A stretch of 64,000 bases of DNA from DATAES01 sp963802415. Lineage in GTDB: Bacteria > Actinomycetota > Acidimicrobiia > Acidimicrobiales > JACDCH01. The stretch's first letter is position 1. Each line of letters opens with the position of its first letter. Below are positions 7,676 to 17,298 of this stretch, one piece after another. A program made the position numbers and the translations under genes. Under the pieces are notes generated by a model. The model was given only the letters and a program-made list of their open reading frames with translations. It did no database searches and was not told where the DNA came from. The stretch is from positions 434,001-498,000 of the forward strand of contig CAWDIH010000002.1 in NCBI GenBank assembly GCA_963802415.1, in the 5' to 3' direction.

Positions 7676-8425
7676 ATGGCGTCGTTCGACGAACTGGTGG
7701 CCGAGGCGAGCACTGCGCCTATCGTCGGCTGGGACTTCAGCTGGCTCGAGGGGCGAGCGACGGAGGAGCGACCGAGCTGGCACTACGCGGCGCGGGTCGC
7801 GGAGCGGGCGGCGACCACTGAACGCATGCTCGATCTCGAGTGCGGTGGCGGCGAGCTCCTCGCCGGGCTGCCGCAGTTCCCACGCGTGCTCGTAGGCGCC
7901 GAGGGCTACCCGCCCAATACGACGATCGCTGCTCAGCGGTTGCGCCCACGGGGTGGGTACGTCGTGGCGATCGAGCCGGAACGCCAGGCGCTTCCGTTCA
8001 GGTCGGCATCATTCGACCTCGTCACCAGTCGACATCCGATCGCGACGTGGTGGGCTGAGATCTACCGCGTGCTCAGTCCGGGCGGAACGTACTTCTCCCA
8101 GCAGGTCGGCCCCCACAGCGTCGGCGAACTGAGTGAGTTCATGTTGGGTCCGATCCCACCGTCCGGACGGGACCCGGAGCGAGCGCGCCTGGCGGCTCAG
8201 GCTGCCGGGCTCGTGGTGCGGGATCTGCGGGTCGAACGTCTCAGAACCGTCTTCGATGACGTCGGGGCGGTCGTCTACTTCCTCCGGCTGGTCGTATGGA
8301 TCGTGCCGGGCTTCACGGTCGAGCGGTTCCGTGACCGGCTCGTCGCGCTCCACGCGCAGATCGAGCGCGACGGACCCTTCGTCGCTCACGCCACTCGATT
8401 CCTCATCGAGGCGTCGAAACCGTGA
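7676..8425 (+). CDS. class I SAM-dependent methyltransferase
   Basis: A 249-residue protein with a methyltransferase layout: ERMLDLECGGGELLAGLP near residue 50 as motif I, VVAIEPERQALPFRSASFDLVTSRHP as motif II to IV, and WWAEIYRVLSPGGTYFSQQVG. Motif I has Glu-Cys-Gly-Gly-Gly in place of the more common Gly-x-Gly pattern, still compatible with SAM binding. It follows the F420 oxidoreductase by 18 bases and is probably in the same transcript. Target unknown. Confidence 0.85.
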   Translation: MASFDELVAEASTAPIVGWDFSWLEGRATEERPSWHYAARVAERAATTERMLDLECGGGELLAGLPQFPRVLVGAEGYPPNTTIAAQRLRPRGGYVVAIEPERQALPFRSASFDLVTSRHPIATWWAEIYRVLSPGGTYFSQQVGPHSVGELSEFMLGPIPPSGRDPERARLAAQAAGLVVRDLRVERLRTVFDDVGAVVYFLRLVVWIVPGFTVERFRDRLVALHAQIERDGPFVAHATRFLIEASKP

Positions 8426-8459
8426 TCCGAGGCGCCTGGCGATTTCCATTGCCGGCGGA

Positions 8460-9360
8460 TCAGGTCGTGCGCAGCCATTGCATCGCCAGCGCCAGGAAGG
8501 CGTCTGCCGGTGAGGACAGCTTCCGGTCGACGCTCCACGCGAGTGCCGTGTGTCGATCGACGACTGCCGGGTCGAGTTCGACGACCGTGACTGCTGCCCC
8601 GGCAACGGTGCTGGCGTCGACGATCGAGCGCGGCACGATGGTGACGCCCAGTCCGGCGGCAACCAGCTCGCAGAGCAGCTGCGTATCGGTTGTCTCGAGC
8701 GCGACCTGGGGGGCGAAGCCAGCGACGTCGCAGGCATGCTCGACGTGACGGCGTAGCGTCGAGTTGCGCGTGAGGCTCACGAAGGTCTCGCCGCGTAGCT
8801 CGCCTACCGAAACGGACTTCCGGGCTGCCAACGGATGCTCGCCTGCGGTGACGAGAACGAGTGGCTCGACGGACAGAACCTCGATGGCGATGCCGTCGGG
8901 CGCGAGACCCGACGTGAGTCCGACGATCACGACGTCGTGCTCTCCTCGGCGAAGGCGCTCGAGCAAGGCCACAGGTTGGTGTTCGCTCAGGCTCATGTCG
9001 ACGGCGGGATGCTTCGTGTGGAATGCGGCGAGGAGACCTGCCACGTCGAGGTGGGGGATACCGGGGATCAGACCGATTGTGAGCCGGCCGACGACGATCC
9101 CATGGAGCGCGGCGAGGGCCTGACGTCCGGCGTCGGTTGCCGCCGAGCGCGTCTCGGGCGTGTGGCAGGAGTGCTGCGCCCGCCGCCGTCAGGCGCGGGC
9201 GACGTTGCGATCGATCGAAGAGGGGCGCGCCGAGCTCAGCTTCCAGGCGTCGGATCTGCTGGCTCACGCCGGGCTGCGCCACGTGCAGCCGCTCGGCAGC
9301 GCGCGTGAAGCTCTCCTCGTGCGCGACGGCGACGAAGTACGCGAGCTGCCGAAGTTCCAT
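8460..9360 (-). pseudogene. LysR-family regulator with a +1 frameshift
   Basis: The N-terminal winged helix reads MELRQLAYFVAVAHEESF and continues with the family pattern from ATG 9360. The substrate-binding domain (from HLDVAGLLAAFHTKH to FLALAMQWLRTT) is in another frame. Removing one G at about 9143 would restore DALAATDAGRQALAALHGIVVGRLTIG, a normal linker helix, giving about 299 residues. Both halves keep family motifs, so this is either a recent inactivation or a base-calling error. A LysR box lies just upstream at 9373-9387. The divergent DUF2231/metallo-hydrolase pair is the probable target. Confidence 0.88.
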
Positions 9361-9372
9361 TCTCCGAACCTC

Positions 9373-9387
9373 ATAAGGATTCGTTAT
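9373..9387. promoter_or_regulatory. LysR-type T-N11-A box
   Basis: ATAAGGATTCGTTAT has ATAA/TTAT arms and fits the T-N11-A dyad bound by LysR regulators. It sits 13 bases upstream of the LysR start and 59 bases upstream of the divergent DUF2231 gene, the usual place for control of both. Confidence 0.6.
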
Positions 9388-9445
9388 CAGCTTGTATCGA
9401 CAATATGTCTTGGACTTCTGACAAGGTACCGTCGACGATGAGCCG

Positions 9446-10078
9446 ATGAACGGTGATGGCGCTGGCTCCCACCAAGGACTTGCGCTGTCGTTTCGGGGCC
9501 TGCGGTTCCGTGGGCGGAAGTTCCTGGGACTTGGAGGTTGGCAAGGCAAGCCCCTCCACCCTCCCTTCGCTGCGGTGCCGATGGGGACGACCGTCACTGC
9601 CGCGATCTTCGATGTCACGTCGTCGGTCGCGTCGAGCCGTCCGCTGTACCGGTCGGCGACGATTGTGCTGATCGTTGGCCAAGCGTTCGTGGTCTTGGCG
9701 GTGATCACCGGCTGGTGGGACAGACGGAGGCTCACCACACGCGGGACCGAGTCGCGGCGGGGCGCGAACGCGCACGGTTGGCTGATGCTGCTGTTCGGCG
9801 CTGTCAGCTTCATCGACATTGCTGTGCGGCGGGCGTTCTACGTCGATGCGACGCACACGCCTGGGGTGTGCGTGATCGCGACGGTGGTGCTCCTTCTCGT
9901 CGCGATCACGGGCGGGACACTCGGCGGCTCGCTCGTCTTCGAGCACGGACTCGCCGTCGAGCCGGCGCTGACGGATGACCCGCCCTCGGCTCCGGTCGAC
10001 GTCGTCGACGCCGCAACCACTCGTGTGCCGCAGGACCACAAAATGGGAGGATCACTCTCCCCTCTCCCAAGGAGGTGA
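9446..10078 (+). CDS. DUF2231-like integral membrane protein
   Basis: A 210-residue membrane protein. LHPPFAAVPMGTTVTAAIFDV resembles the HPxxxxFPxG opening of DUF2231, followed by transmembrane segments at about residues 45-60, 70-90, 110-130 and 140-162 (TPGVCVIATVVLLLVAITGG). The C-terminal 45 residues are hydrophilic. The first 30 residues, rich in Gly and Arg, may be leader sequence translated in error, so the true start could be later. It ends 2 bases before the fusion enzyme's ATG, so the two are surely co-transcribed. Confidence 0.75.
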   Translation: MNGDGAGSHQGLALSFRGLRFRGRKFLGLGGWQGKPLHPPFAAVPMGTTVTAAIFDVTSSVASSRPLYRSATIVLIVGQAFVVLAVITGWWDRRRLTTRGTESRRGANAHGWLMLLFGAVSFIDIAVRRAFYVDATHTPGVCVIATVVLLLVAITGGTLGGSLVFEHGLAVEPALTDDPPSAPVDVVDAATTRVPQDHKMGGSLSPLPRR

Positions 10079-10080
10079 CG

Positions 10081-12072
10081 ATGCCCTACCGTGTCGACCG
10101 CATCCCAGGTCAGGTCATGGCCGTCAACGCGTTCGTGATCCACGGTCCCGACGGCCTCGTCGTCGTGGACGGCATGCTGACCGTCACCGACGCCGGCCTG
10201 GTGCGCCACGCCCTCGACGAGGCGGACCGCCCGCTCGCCGGTGTCGTGGTCACCCACCCGCATCCCGACCACTACGCCGGGCTGTGGCACCTGGTCGGCG
10301 ACGACGATGTCCCGATCATGGCGACTCGCGCCGTCGACGAGGTCATCCGCCGCGACGACGCCATCAAGAACGACATCGTCGGACCCATGATGGGCGACGA
10401 GTGGCCCACCACCCGACGGTTCCCCAACCAGACCGTCGACCCCGGCACACACGTGAGCCTCGGGGGTGTCACGTTCGAGGTCAACGGACTGGGACCGGGC
10501 GAATCAGACTTCGACAGCCTGTGGCGCCTCGACGCCGGCACGATCTTCGCGGGTGACATCGCCTACAGCGGTATGCACGCCTACCTCGCCGACGGCCACT
10601 GGGAGGACTGGCTCGCCACCCTGTCCCGCCTCGAGCACGAGCTACCCGAGGACGTCGCCCTGCACGTCGGCCACGGCCCCGCCGGCGGCAAGGAGCTGCT
10701 CTCGAACCAACGCCGATACATCGAGGCGTTCGTCGCGGCCGTCAGCGACAACGCCGAGGTCGTCGCCACAGGCGACCATTCTCCAGTGATCGCCGCCATG
10801 ACGGAGTTGCTTCCGACCGAGGAGCTGCTGTTCCTCATGGATCTGAGCATCGATCCCGTCCTCGCCGCGTTGCCCGCCTCGCGGGCTCGATCCATGGCGG
10901 TCCCGCTCCCTACCTCCGATGAGGTGCTGCTGACGCCACCGGACCCCCGCGAGGTCGCGCTCACCGCCCGCGGCGTGGCGTCGGCGGCTGCTCCCGTGTC
11001 GGGTCTCACGGAGCTGCAGCGCGTGCTCCTCGAGGCACTGTTCCCGGCCATGACCGGTCACGCGGTCGACCTCGCCGACTTCGAGCCGATGCCACCGGCG
11101 GAGCTGGCCGAGGTCCTCCGCCGCCGCGACCTCCAGTTCCGCACCCGCGGAGTGCAGGTGATGCTGCTCGCCGCCCTCGTCCTGCGACCTCTGCCCGCTG
11201 AGGTCGCCGATCGCATTGCGCTCTACGCGGCAGAGCTTGGCGTGGACGAGGAGATGGTCGTCGTCGCCCGCGAGTTCGCGGCTGGTGCCCTCGGCCTTGC
11301 TGCGACCGATTTCGAACGCAACGGCTACACCGCGACCTGGGGCACCGATGATGTGGACGCGCTGCACACATCGGTCGAGTTGTCCTCGCCCTGGGATGTT
11401 GCGGTGCACGATCCTGACTTGGCGGCGCGGTGGCACCAGCTGGAATCGCTCCCGACGGGGACGCTCGGCCGGCGCGTGTGGGAGCTGTACCAGGCCCGCG
11501 GCTTTCAGTTCCCAGGCCTGCCGGGGTCGGCGCCTCCGCTGTTGGCCCAGCACGACTGGGTCCACGTCCTCGCTGACTACGGGACCACCGTCGAGTCCGA
11601 GCTCGAGGTGTTCGGGTTCATCGCTCGCGCCAACGACGACATGCGCGCCTTCTCGCTCCTGGCCATGGTCGTCTCTCTGTTCGAGACCGGCTACCTGGCG
11701 ACCGGCGCCGGGCTGTTCCAGGCCGCGCCCGGCCACCTCTCGGCCGACCGAACCGTCGTGGTGCGGCTCTCCGATGCGATGCGCCGGGGCGCGCTGTGCC
11801 GCGACACCGCGGCGGGGAGCGACAGCATCGATTACTTGCGCGTCGACTGGTTCGCGCTGGCGTCAGTCCCTGTCGACGACGTCCGTACACGCTTCCATGT
11901 CGTGCCGAAGTCGCCGGAGGCGAACGCGGCCGGCTCCGTCGGGCCCTGGGATCACGGCGGCATCAGCCCCTTCCAGCTCAACGCGGGGCGTGAGCTGGCC
12001 CGCCGCCTCGGTCGTTCCTACGACGCCTACGGCGCCTCGACTACCGCCGTCGGACCCGACGCGCCTGCCTGA
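10081..12072 (+). CDS. metallo-beta-lactamase-fold / helical / Coq4-like fusion protein
   Basis: A 663-residue protein of three parts. Residues 1-230 are a metallo-beta-lactamase-fold hydrolase with THPHPDHYAG (H59, H61, D63, H64), GDIAYSG near 160 and GHGPAGG near 200. Residues 300-410 are all-helical and TerB-like in texture (LTELQRVLLEALFPAM..., VADRIALYAAELGVDEEM). Residues 440-640 are Coq4-like, with HDWVH at 491-495 followed by 11 residues and Glu 507, matching the HDxxHx11E metal motif of Coq4. AAGGAGG precedes ATG 10081. Coq4 proteins act in quinone biosynthesis in organisms with ubiquinone; here substrate and role are unknown. Domain borders are estimated by eye. Confidence 0.8.
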   Translation: MPYRVDRIPGQVMAVNAFVIHGPDGLVVVDGMLTVTDAGLVRHALDEADRPLAGVVVTHPHPDHYAGLWHLVGDDDVPIMATRAVDEVIRRDDAIKNDIVGPMMGDEWPTTRRFPNQTVDPGTHVSLGGVTFEVNGLGPGESDFDSLWRLDAGTIFAGDIAYSGMHAYLADGHWEDWLATLSRLEHELPEDVALHVGHGPAGGKELLSNQRRYIEAFVAAVSDNAEVVATGDHSPVIAAMTELLPTEELLFLMDLSIDPVLAALPASRARSMAVPLPTSDEVLLTPPDPREVALTARGVASAAAPVSGLTELQRVLLEALFPAMTGHAVDLADFEPMPPAELAEVLRRRDLQFRTRGVQVMLLAALVLRPLPAEVADRIALYAAELGVDEEMVVVAREFAAGALGLAATDFERNGYTATWGTDDVDALHTSVELSSPWDVAVHDPDLAARWHQLESLPTGTLGRRVWELYQARGFQFPGLPGSAPPLLAQHDWVHVLADYGTTVESELEVFGFIARANDDMRAFSLLAMVVSLFETGYLATGAGLFQAAPGHLSADRTVVVRLSDAMRRGALCRDTAAGSDSIDYLRVDWFALASVPVDDVRTRFHVVPKSPEANAAGSVGPWDHGGISPFQLNAGRELARRLGRSYDAYGASTTAVGPDAPA

Positions 12073-12218
12073 CGAGGGATCGGGCGGGTCACCGCTTCGT
12101 CGAGTGCCCGACGCCGCACACAGCGGCAACCTCTCGAGACGCGGCAAGGGCCACGCCGACCCTCACGATTTGCTCGACGATTTGTACGGCCGACTCGGTC
12201 GCGAGTAGCGGTGAGGAC

Positions 12219-12950
12219 GTGACGCCTGATGTCCCGTACTACCGACAACACCTTGCGCTCGTACATCACCTTGGTTTCGCCGCTCACGCCGACGCGTGCG
12301 CAGCGGGGATACTCAGACTCTTGGAGCCCGTGCGGGTTCGCGGGGGCGTGGTCGTGGAGTTGGGGTGTGGGAGCGGGCTGCTGACGAGGCATCTGGTCGA
12401 TGCGGGTCACCGCGTGATCGCGACGGACGCCTCGCCCGCGATGCTCGACCTGGCCCGTGAGCATGTCCAGGGCGTCGAAGACATTCGTCAGTTGGTCCTT
12501 CCGGACGACTCCATTCCTCCGGCAGACGCGATCGTGTCCATCGGTCACGTGTTGAGCTACCTGCAGGACGAAGAAGCCATCAACCGCGCCTTCGTCGCGA
12601 TAGCAGAAGCTCTCGCACCGCACGGTGTCCTCGCGGTTGACATCTGCGACCTCGAATGGGGTGAGATCCGCCGCGATGCGCCCGCGCAAGGCAGAGTCGG
12701 AGACGACTGGGCCATCATCACGGAGTACCCGACACCGGCCCCGAACCGATTCGTACGGCAAATGGCCGTGTTCATCCGCGACGACCACGGTGACTGGCAC
12801 CGCGATGACGAACGACACGACAACGTGCTCGTCGACACCAGCCGCATCCCCGCGCTTCTTGCGCGGCACGGCATCGTGGCGCACGTCGGCGATCGGTTCG
12901 GCGACGCGGAGCTGCCAACCGGACTCCGGACGGTCATCGGAACCCGATGA
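12219..12950 (+). CDS. class I SAM-dependent methyltransferase
   Basis: A 243-residue methyltransferase starting at GTG 12219. Motif I is VVVELGCGSGLLTRHLVDAGH near residue 44, motif II ATDASPAMLDLAR, motif IV ADAIVSIGHVLSYL, then ALAPHGVLAVDIC. The C-terminal half (EYPTPAPNRFVRQMAVFIRD) matches small-molecule methyltransferases of the cypemycin/YcgJ type. It overlaps the following SET-domain gene by ATGA at 12947-12950, so the two are coupled. Confidence 0.88.
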   Translation: MTPDVPYYRQHLALVHHLGFAAHADACAAGILRLLEPVRVRGGVVVELGCGSGLLTRHLVDAGHRVIATDASPAMLDLAREHVQGVEDIRQLVLPDDSIPPADAIVSIGHVLSYLQDEEAINRAFVAIAEALAPHGVLAVDICDLEWGEIRRDAPAQGRVGDDWAIITEYPTPAPNRFVRQMAVFIRDDHGDWHRDDERHDNVLVDTSRIPALLARHGIVAHVGDRFGDAELPTGLRTVIGTR

Positions 12951-13473
12951 ACGCCGAGTCGTCGCCGACGATCGCCTCGTGGATCTCGCCGAAGGCACGC
13001 AAGGGAGTGCCGAGCGGCATCGCTGGTCGCGGCCTGTTCGCCGTCACTGACATCGCCGCGGGTGAAGTGGTCGCGGTGAAGGGCGGACACATCGTGGAGA
13101 CCGCGACGCTGACGGCGTTACCCGAGAACTACAGAACTCCGACATTCAGATCGCCGAGAACCTGCACCTCGTCGCGCTCACCGATGAGGAGTACGAGCCC
13201 GTCATGCTCTTCATCAACCACTCGTGCGAACCGAACGTCGGGTTCGCCGGCAACGTCGTGTTGGTTGCCATGCGGAACATCGACACCGGCGAGGAGCTCA
13301 CCACTGACTACGCGCTGTTCGACACTCCGACCGAGCCGATGACCTGCGCGTGCAACACGCCGAGCTGCCGCAAGCTGATCACCGGCAACGACTGGCGCGA
13401 CCCCGAGTTGCAGGCCCGATACGCCGGCTTCTTCTCCCGATATCTGGAAGAACGACAGCGCCGCATTCGGTAG
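12947..13473 (+). pseudogene. SET-domain protein with post-SET motif, -1 frameshift
   Basis: Two frames together encode a bacterial SET-domain protein of about 175 residues. The first carries GVPSGIAGRGLFAVTDIAAGEVV; the second carries MLFINHSCEPNVGF, TGEELTTDYA and a post-SET-like CACNTPSC. One missing base near 13133 (ENY-QNSDIQIAENLHLVAL would be restored) separates them. SET domains transfer methyl groups from SAM to lysines; in bacteria the targets are mostly unknown. Coupled by ATGA to the methyltransferase upstream. All catalytic motifs survive, so an assembly error is plausible. Confidence 0.82.
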
Positions 13474-13484
13474 GAGGGTGGTGC

Positions 13485-14144
13485 TCAGTGTCGGTCATGG
13501 GCACTTGGCAAGAGACGCCGCGCGATGCCCGGGTAGTCGATGACGACACCATCGGCGTCGACCGCAATGTCGGCAGCGAACGAGCCGTCCGTCGCCTCGT
13601 AGCGGATCACGCGTTCGCCCGGGCTCATTCGCAGGGACAGGTAACGCTGGCTCTCCGGCCGCACGCTCAGGTCGGGAACCGATACCCACGCTGTTGTCAG
13701 CTCGACGGGCCCGCCGCCGGCGAGCAGTTCGTTGCGGAGGATCGGCATGAGGTTCGTCACTGGCGAGAGGGCGAGATCGCAGTCGAGCGCGTTTGCGAGC
13801 GCGCCGGGGTCTCCGCCCGCTGCGGGCAGATCGGCGTCGCCGTCTTGGTAAGCGGTGATGGTCCAGACCCCCGCTTGGTCCCGCTGGAGGTCGAGTGAGC
13901 GGCGCCACCCCTCACCGATACTGCTCACGCGCAGCCGGGACGTGACGAAACCGGGTGTTGTGTCCAGCGAATAGTCGAGCCGGTACGGAACCGGCCGGTT
14001 ACCGATCGCAACGCCGGTGGCAGTGAGCTGTCGTGGCGCGAGTTGGATCTCCGCGAACTCGATGCCGAAAGGATCGTCCTTCGCCCAGGCGACAGCACGA
14101 TGTCGGTGCGTCGTTGCGGCGAAGCGAGCCGTGGCGAACCGCAC
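13485..14144 (-). CDS. putative glycolipid-binding domain protein
   Basis: About 219 residues matching the glycolipid-binding family PF06475 by eye: VPYRLDYSLDTTPGF, DCDLALSPVTNLMPILR, VELTTAWVSVPDLSVRPESQRY, and DGVVIDYPGIARRL. The family's biochemical function is poorly known; a ligand-binding beta-barrel is expected. I chose GTG 14144, five bases after the stop of the gene upstream, rather than ATG 14204, which would overlap it. It is the last gene of the operon that starts at the SoxR promoter. Confidence 0.78.
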   Translation of the reverse strand: MRFATARFAATTHRHRAVAWAKDDPFGIEFAEIQLAPRQLTATGVAIGNRPVPYRLDYSLDTTPGFVTSRLRVSSIGEGWRRSLDLQRDQAGVWTITAYQDGDADLPAAGGDPGALANALDCDLALSPVTNLMPILRNELLAGGGPVELTTAWVSVPDLSVRPESQRYLSLRMSPGERVIRYEATDGSFAADIAVDADGVVIDYPGIARRLLPSAHDRH

Positions 14145-14149
14145 GGCCG

Positions 14150-14632
14150 TCAGCCGTGTACGTCGCGTCGATCGGGTGTGTGCAGTCCTGCGGCCAGCCA
14201 CCACGCTCCGCCACGGCGGACGAGCACGAACAGCGCAAGCTCGTCGAACGAATCAGCCCGCCCTACCTGCTCGGCGGCGTGGTCCCCGAGGGCGAATCGG
14301 CGCACGTAGGCGATCGCCACATCCTCCGCCACGAGGCGAGCGTGTTCGATCTCGTATCGGGAGCCGCTGTCGGTGGGAAGTCGCGCCCGCGCAGGGGCGA
14401 ACATGCGGGTGTGAATCGTGTGGATCTCGTCGTAGCCGTCTACGACCGCCCCGAATGGGCTTCCCCACAAGACGTCTTGCGCGAAGGCATGGTTGAACAG
14501 GTCAGCGTCCGCGGAGTCGATCGCCATCTGCAAACCGGCAACGAACGGCTCCACCGCCTCCATGCCGTGGCCGAGCGCCAGGACGGGCCGTTCGGTCACC
14601 TCTGAGTTCCCCTGGTCCATCGGGCCGACCAT
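14150..14632 (-). CDS. SnoaL/NTF2-like protein (SgcJ/EcaC type)
   Basis: About 160 residues with a cone-shaped NTF2 fold. Seen are FVAGLQMAIDSADADLFNHAFAQDVLWGSPFG, GYDEIHTIHTRMF, and LALFVLVRRGGAWWLAAGLHTP. EcaC/SgcJ-like proteins bind or convert small molecules. GGAGG lies just before ATG 14632. It lies 22 bases after the quinone oxidoreductase and 5 before the glycolipid-binding gene, in the SoxR-controlled operon. Confidence 0.82.
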   Translation of the reverse strand: MVGPMDQGNSEVTERPVLALGHGMEAVEPFVAGLQMAIDSADADLFNHAFAQDVLWGSPFGAVVDGYDEIHTIHTRMFAPARARLPTDSGSRYEIEHARLVAEDVAIAYVRRFALGDHAAEQVGRADSFDELALFVLVRRGGAWWLAAGLHTPDRRDVHG

Positions 14633-14654
14633 AAGACCTCCACCTGGCGTCGGC

Positions 14655-15632
14655 TCAGATGACAAGGAGGGTCTTCCCCAGGGTGGCACGGGCCTCGATC
14701 GCGGCGTGCACGTCGGCCGCGTGCATGAGCGGAAAGGTTTGGCCGATGGTCGGACGCAGGACGCGACCGGCGGTGAGCGCGAGGGCTTGCTCGACGAGTC
14801 CGTGGAGATCCGCGGGCCCGTGGTCCAACGCGGTCAGTGGGATCGTTGTGATGCCGCGGGCGGCGAGCGTGTCCAGATCGACTTCGCCCCACGCGCCACT
14901 GGCCGCGCCGTGCGGGAGATACCGGCCACTTCTCGCCATGCGCGCCACGAGGGATGCACTCGTGGGTCCGCCGACGCCGTCGAAGACGACGTCGAGACAC
15001 TGGTGGCCGCCGAGGAGTCGGTCCAGCACGGCCCGCCAGTCGGACCGGCGATAGTCGATGGCAACCGAGGCGCCGAGGTCGAGGGCGTGATCGAGTTTCT
15101 GCGGCGCGCCCGCGAGCGCGACGACGATCGCGCTCGCGGCGTGCGCGAGTTGCACGAGCAGGCTGCCGACCCCGCCGCCGGCGGCGGTGACGACGACGGT
15201 CTCGCCGCCGACGATTCGCGCGGCCCGCACGAGGGCGAGCGCGGTGCGGCCATCCGCCAGTAACGCCACCGCGCTGGAAACGTCGACGCCTTGCGGGATG
15301 CGATGCAGGTCGGAAACCGCGGCCAGCGCGCAGGTCGCATAGCCACCACGACCGCCGGTGGTGGCCACAACCGGTGTGCCCAGCCAAGCGCTGTCGAGGT
15401 CGTCACCGACCGCCACGACCGTGCCGCCGACGCCATTGCCGAGCACGAGGGGAAACTCGTCGGGGTCGAGCGGCCGCGGGCCGCCTCCGGCGCGGACCTG
15501 TGTGTCGATGAAGGTCGTGGCCGCTACCTCGACGGCGATCAGCACTTGACCAGGGACGGGTGTCGGGTTCGGGAGTTCGACGGGCTCGAGGACGGCCGGC
15601 GGGCCCGGTCGCGTGGCGATCACTGCGTGCAT
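14655..15632 (-). CDS. MDR-family quinone oxidoreductase
   Basis: A 325-residue zinc-free MDR protein: GQVLIAVEVAATTFIDTQVR, LGNGVGGTVVAVG, cofactor loop VVVTAAGGGVGSLLVQLA near residue 150, and the C-terminal TLGKTLLVI. Predicted NADPH:quinone reductase. Eighteen bases separate it from the MFS pump upstream in a compact operon headed by a SoxR-type promoter, so a role in handling redox-cycling quinones fits. Streptomyces SoxR regulons contain an oxidoreductase of this general class. Confidence 0.9.
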   Translation of the reverse strand: MHAVIATRPGPPAVLEPVELPNPTPVPGQVLIAVEVAATTFIDTQVRAGGGPRPLDPDEFPLVLGNGVGGTVVAVGDDLDSAWLGTPVVATTGGRGGYATCALAAVSDLHRIPQGVDVSSAVALLADGRTALALVRAARIVGGETVVVTAAGGGVGSLLVQLAHAASAIVVALAGAPQKLDHALDLGASVAIDYRRSDWRAVLDRLLGGHQCLDVVFDGVGGPTSASLVARMARSGRYLPHGAASGAWGEVDLDTLAARGITTIPLTALDHGPADLHGLVEQALALTAGRVLRPTIGQTFPLMHAADVHAAIEARATLGKTLLVI

Positions 15633-15650
15633 GGCGCGCTTCTCGCGGAG

Positions 15651-17266
15651 TTAGGCGACGTCTGCGTCGAGGTCGACCAACGCAATCGGCTGCACGCTCA
15701 CGTCTGATGTGTCGCGCTGCGGACGATCGCGGGGCAGATACCGGCGCACGAACCCGAGCGTGACGAGCAGCGCGAACGCGGCGATGAGCAGCGCGGGCAC
15801 TCATTGCATTCACGTAAGCGGCACGTGCCGCGGCCGCGAGCGCGACACCGCCATCGCCGAGGCGGTCGGCCTCGAGGATGGCGGCGCCAAGGGAATGCTG
15901 CGCCGTGGTCGCGCTGGATCCCGCGAGTCCGTCGACGTGCAGGTTGGCGCGGTATCCCGATGCGAGGAGGCTGCCGAGGACCGCGATGCCCAGCGAACCG
16001 CCGACCTCCCGCGCCGTGTCGTTGACCGCGGAGCCGACGCCGGCCTTGGCGACCGGAATGGATGCCATGATCGCACCGGTCGCGGGCGCGCCGATGTTGC
16101 CCATGCCGGCACCCAGGAGCACGAGACCCACCGCAAGCACCCAGTAGCTGGTGTGAAGGTCGACGCTGGCGAGAACACCGAATGCTGCGATCGCGAGTAC
16201 GAGCCCTGCGCTGATGACGGCTCGCCGCCCGAAGCGCTCGGCCCACCGCGCGCTGCGGGGCGCGGTCACCATCATCATCACCACCATCGGTAGCGTCCGC
16301 ACGCCCGCCTGCAACGGCGTGTAACCCCGCACGAGCTGCAGGTACTGCGTCATGAGGAACCACATACCGAACATGGCGAAGAACGTCAGCGCGATCGTCG
16401 TCGTGCCAACGCTGAACGCCGGATTGGAGAAGAAGCGCAAGTCGAGCATGGGCGTCGGGCACGCACGTTCCCATGCGATGAACGCCACCACTGCGGCAGC
16501 GGCGACCACGAACCCGGCGATCGTGAGCGGGTCGGTCCATCCCAGTTCGGGCCCTTCGATGATCCCGAACAACAACGCGCCCAGTCCGACGATCGACAGC
16601 AGCGCGCCGAGCAGGTCGAAGGGAGCGCCGCTGGGGTCCCTCGACGTGGGCACGAGCACCGCCACGAGCGCGAGCGCGATCGCGGTGATCGGCACGTTGA
16701 CGAAGAAGACCGAGCCCCACCAGAAATGGTTCAGGAGCCACCCGCTCCCGATGATGCCGATGGCTGCGCCCGATGCCGCGAAGCCCGCCCAGATGGCGAT
16801 AGCCCGCGCCCGCTCGTGCGGCGGGAACACGGCGGCGAGGATGCTGAGCGTGCCCGGCATGATCGAGCGCGGCGCCGAGACCTTGCACGGCGCGGATGGC
16901 GATGAGTGATGCAGGGTCGTCGGCGGTGGTCGCGAGCAGCGACATGCTGCCGAACACCCCGAGCCCGACGAGCAGCGCGCCTTTTCGTCCGAAGCGGTCG
17001 CCCACCGCGCCAGCGGTGAGCAGCAGACCGGCGAACACGAGGGCATAGGCATCGACGATCCATTGCAGTTGCGTGGACGAAGCATTGGTGTCGCGCACGA
17101 GGCTCGGGATGGCGAGGTTGAGCGAGGAGTTGGCGGTCATGACGACCACGAGGCTCAGCACGAGGATGCCGAGGATCCACCAACGACGGTCGTCCGCTCG
17201 CGAAGCGAGCGGCGGGGCGGATGGCGCCGCCGGAAACGAACCTGTGGTGTCGAAGCGAGGAGGCAT
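15651..17266 (-). pseudogene. MFS drug efflux transporter (DHA2 type) with two +1 frameshifts
   Basis: A 14-helix EmrB/QacA-like exporter. The first frame covers MPPRFDTTG... through LQWIVDAYALVFAGLLLTAGAVGDRFGRKGALL to VQGLGAAL. One extra base near 16866 then shifts the rest (IMPGTLSIL... to AYVNAMSA), and another near 15786 shifts the last helix (LLIAAFALLVTLGFVRRYL). Correcting both gives about 537 residues ending at 15651. The antiporter motif AVGDRFGRK is intact. Second gene of the SoxR operon, 32 bases after the FMN reductase. Probably exports redox-active toxins if functional. Confidence 0.88.
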
Positions 17267-17298
17267 TGGAGCAATCGTCCTGTTGAGTCGGGTGGTGG

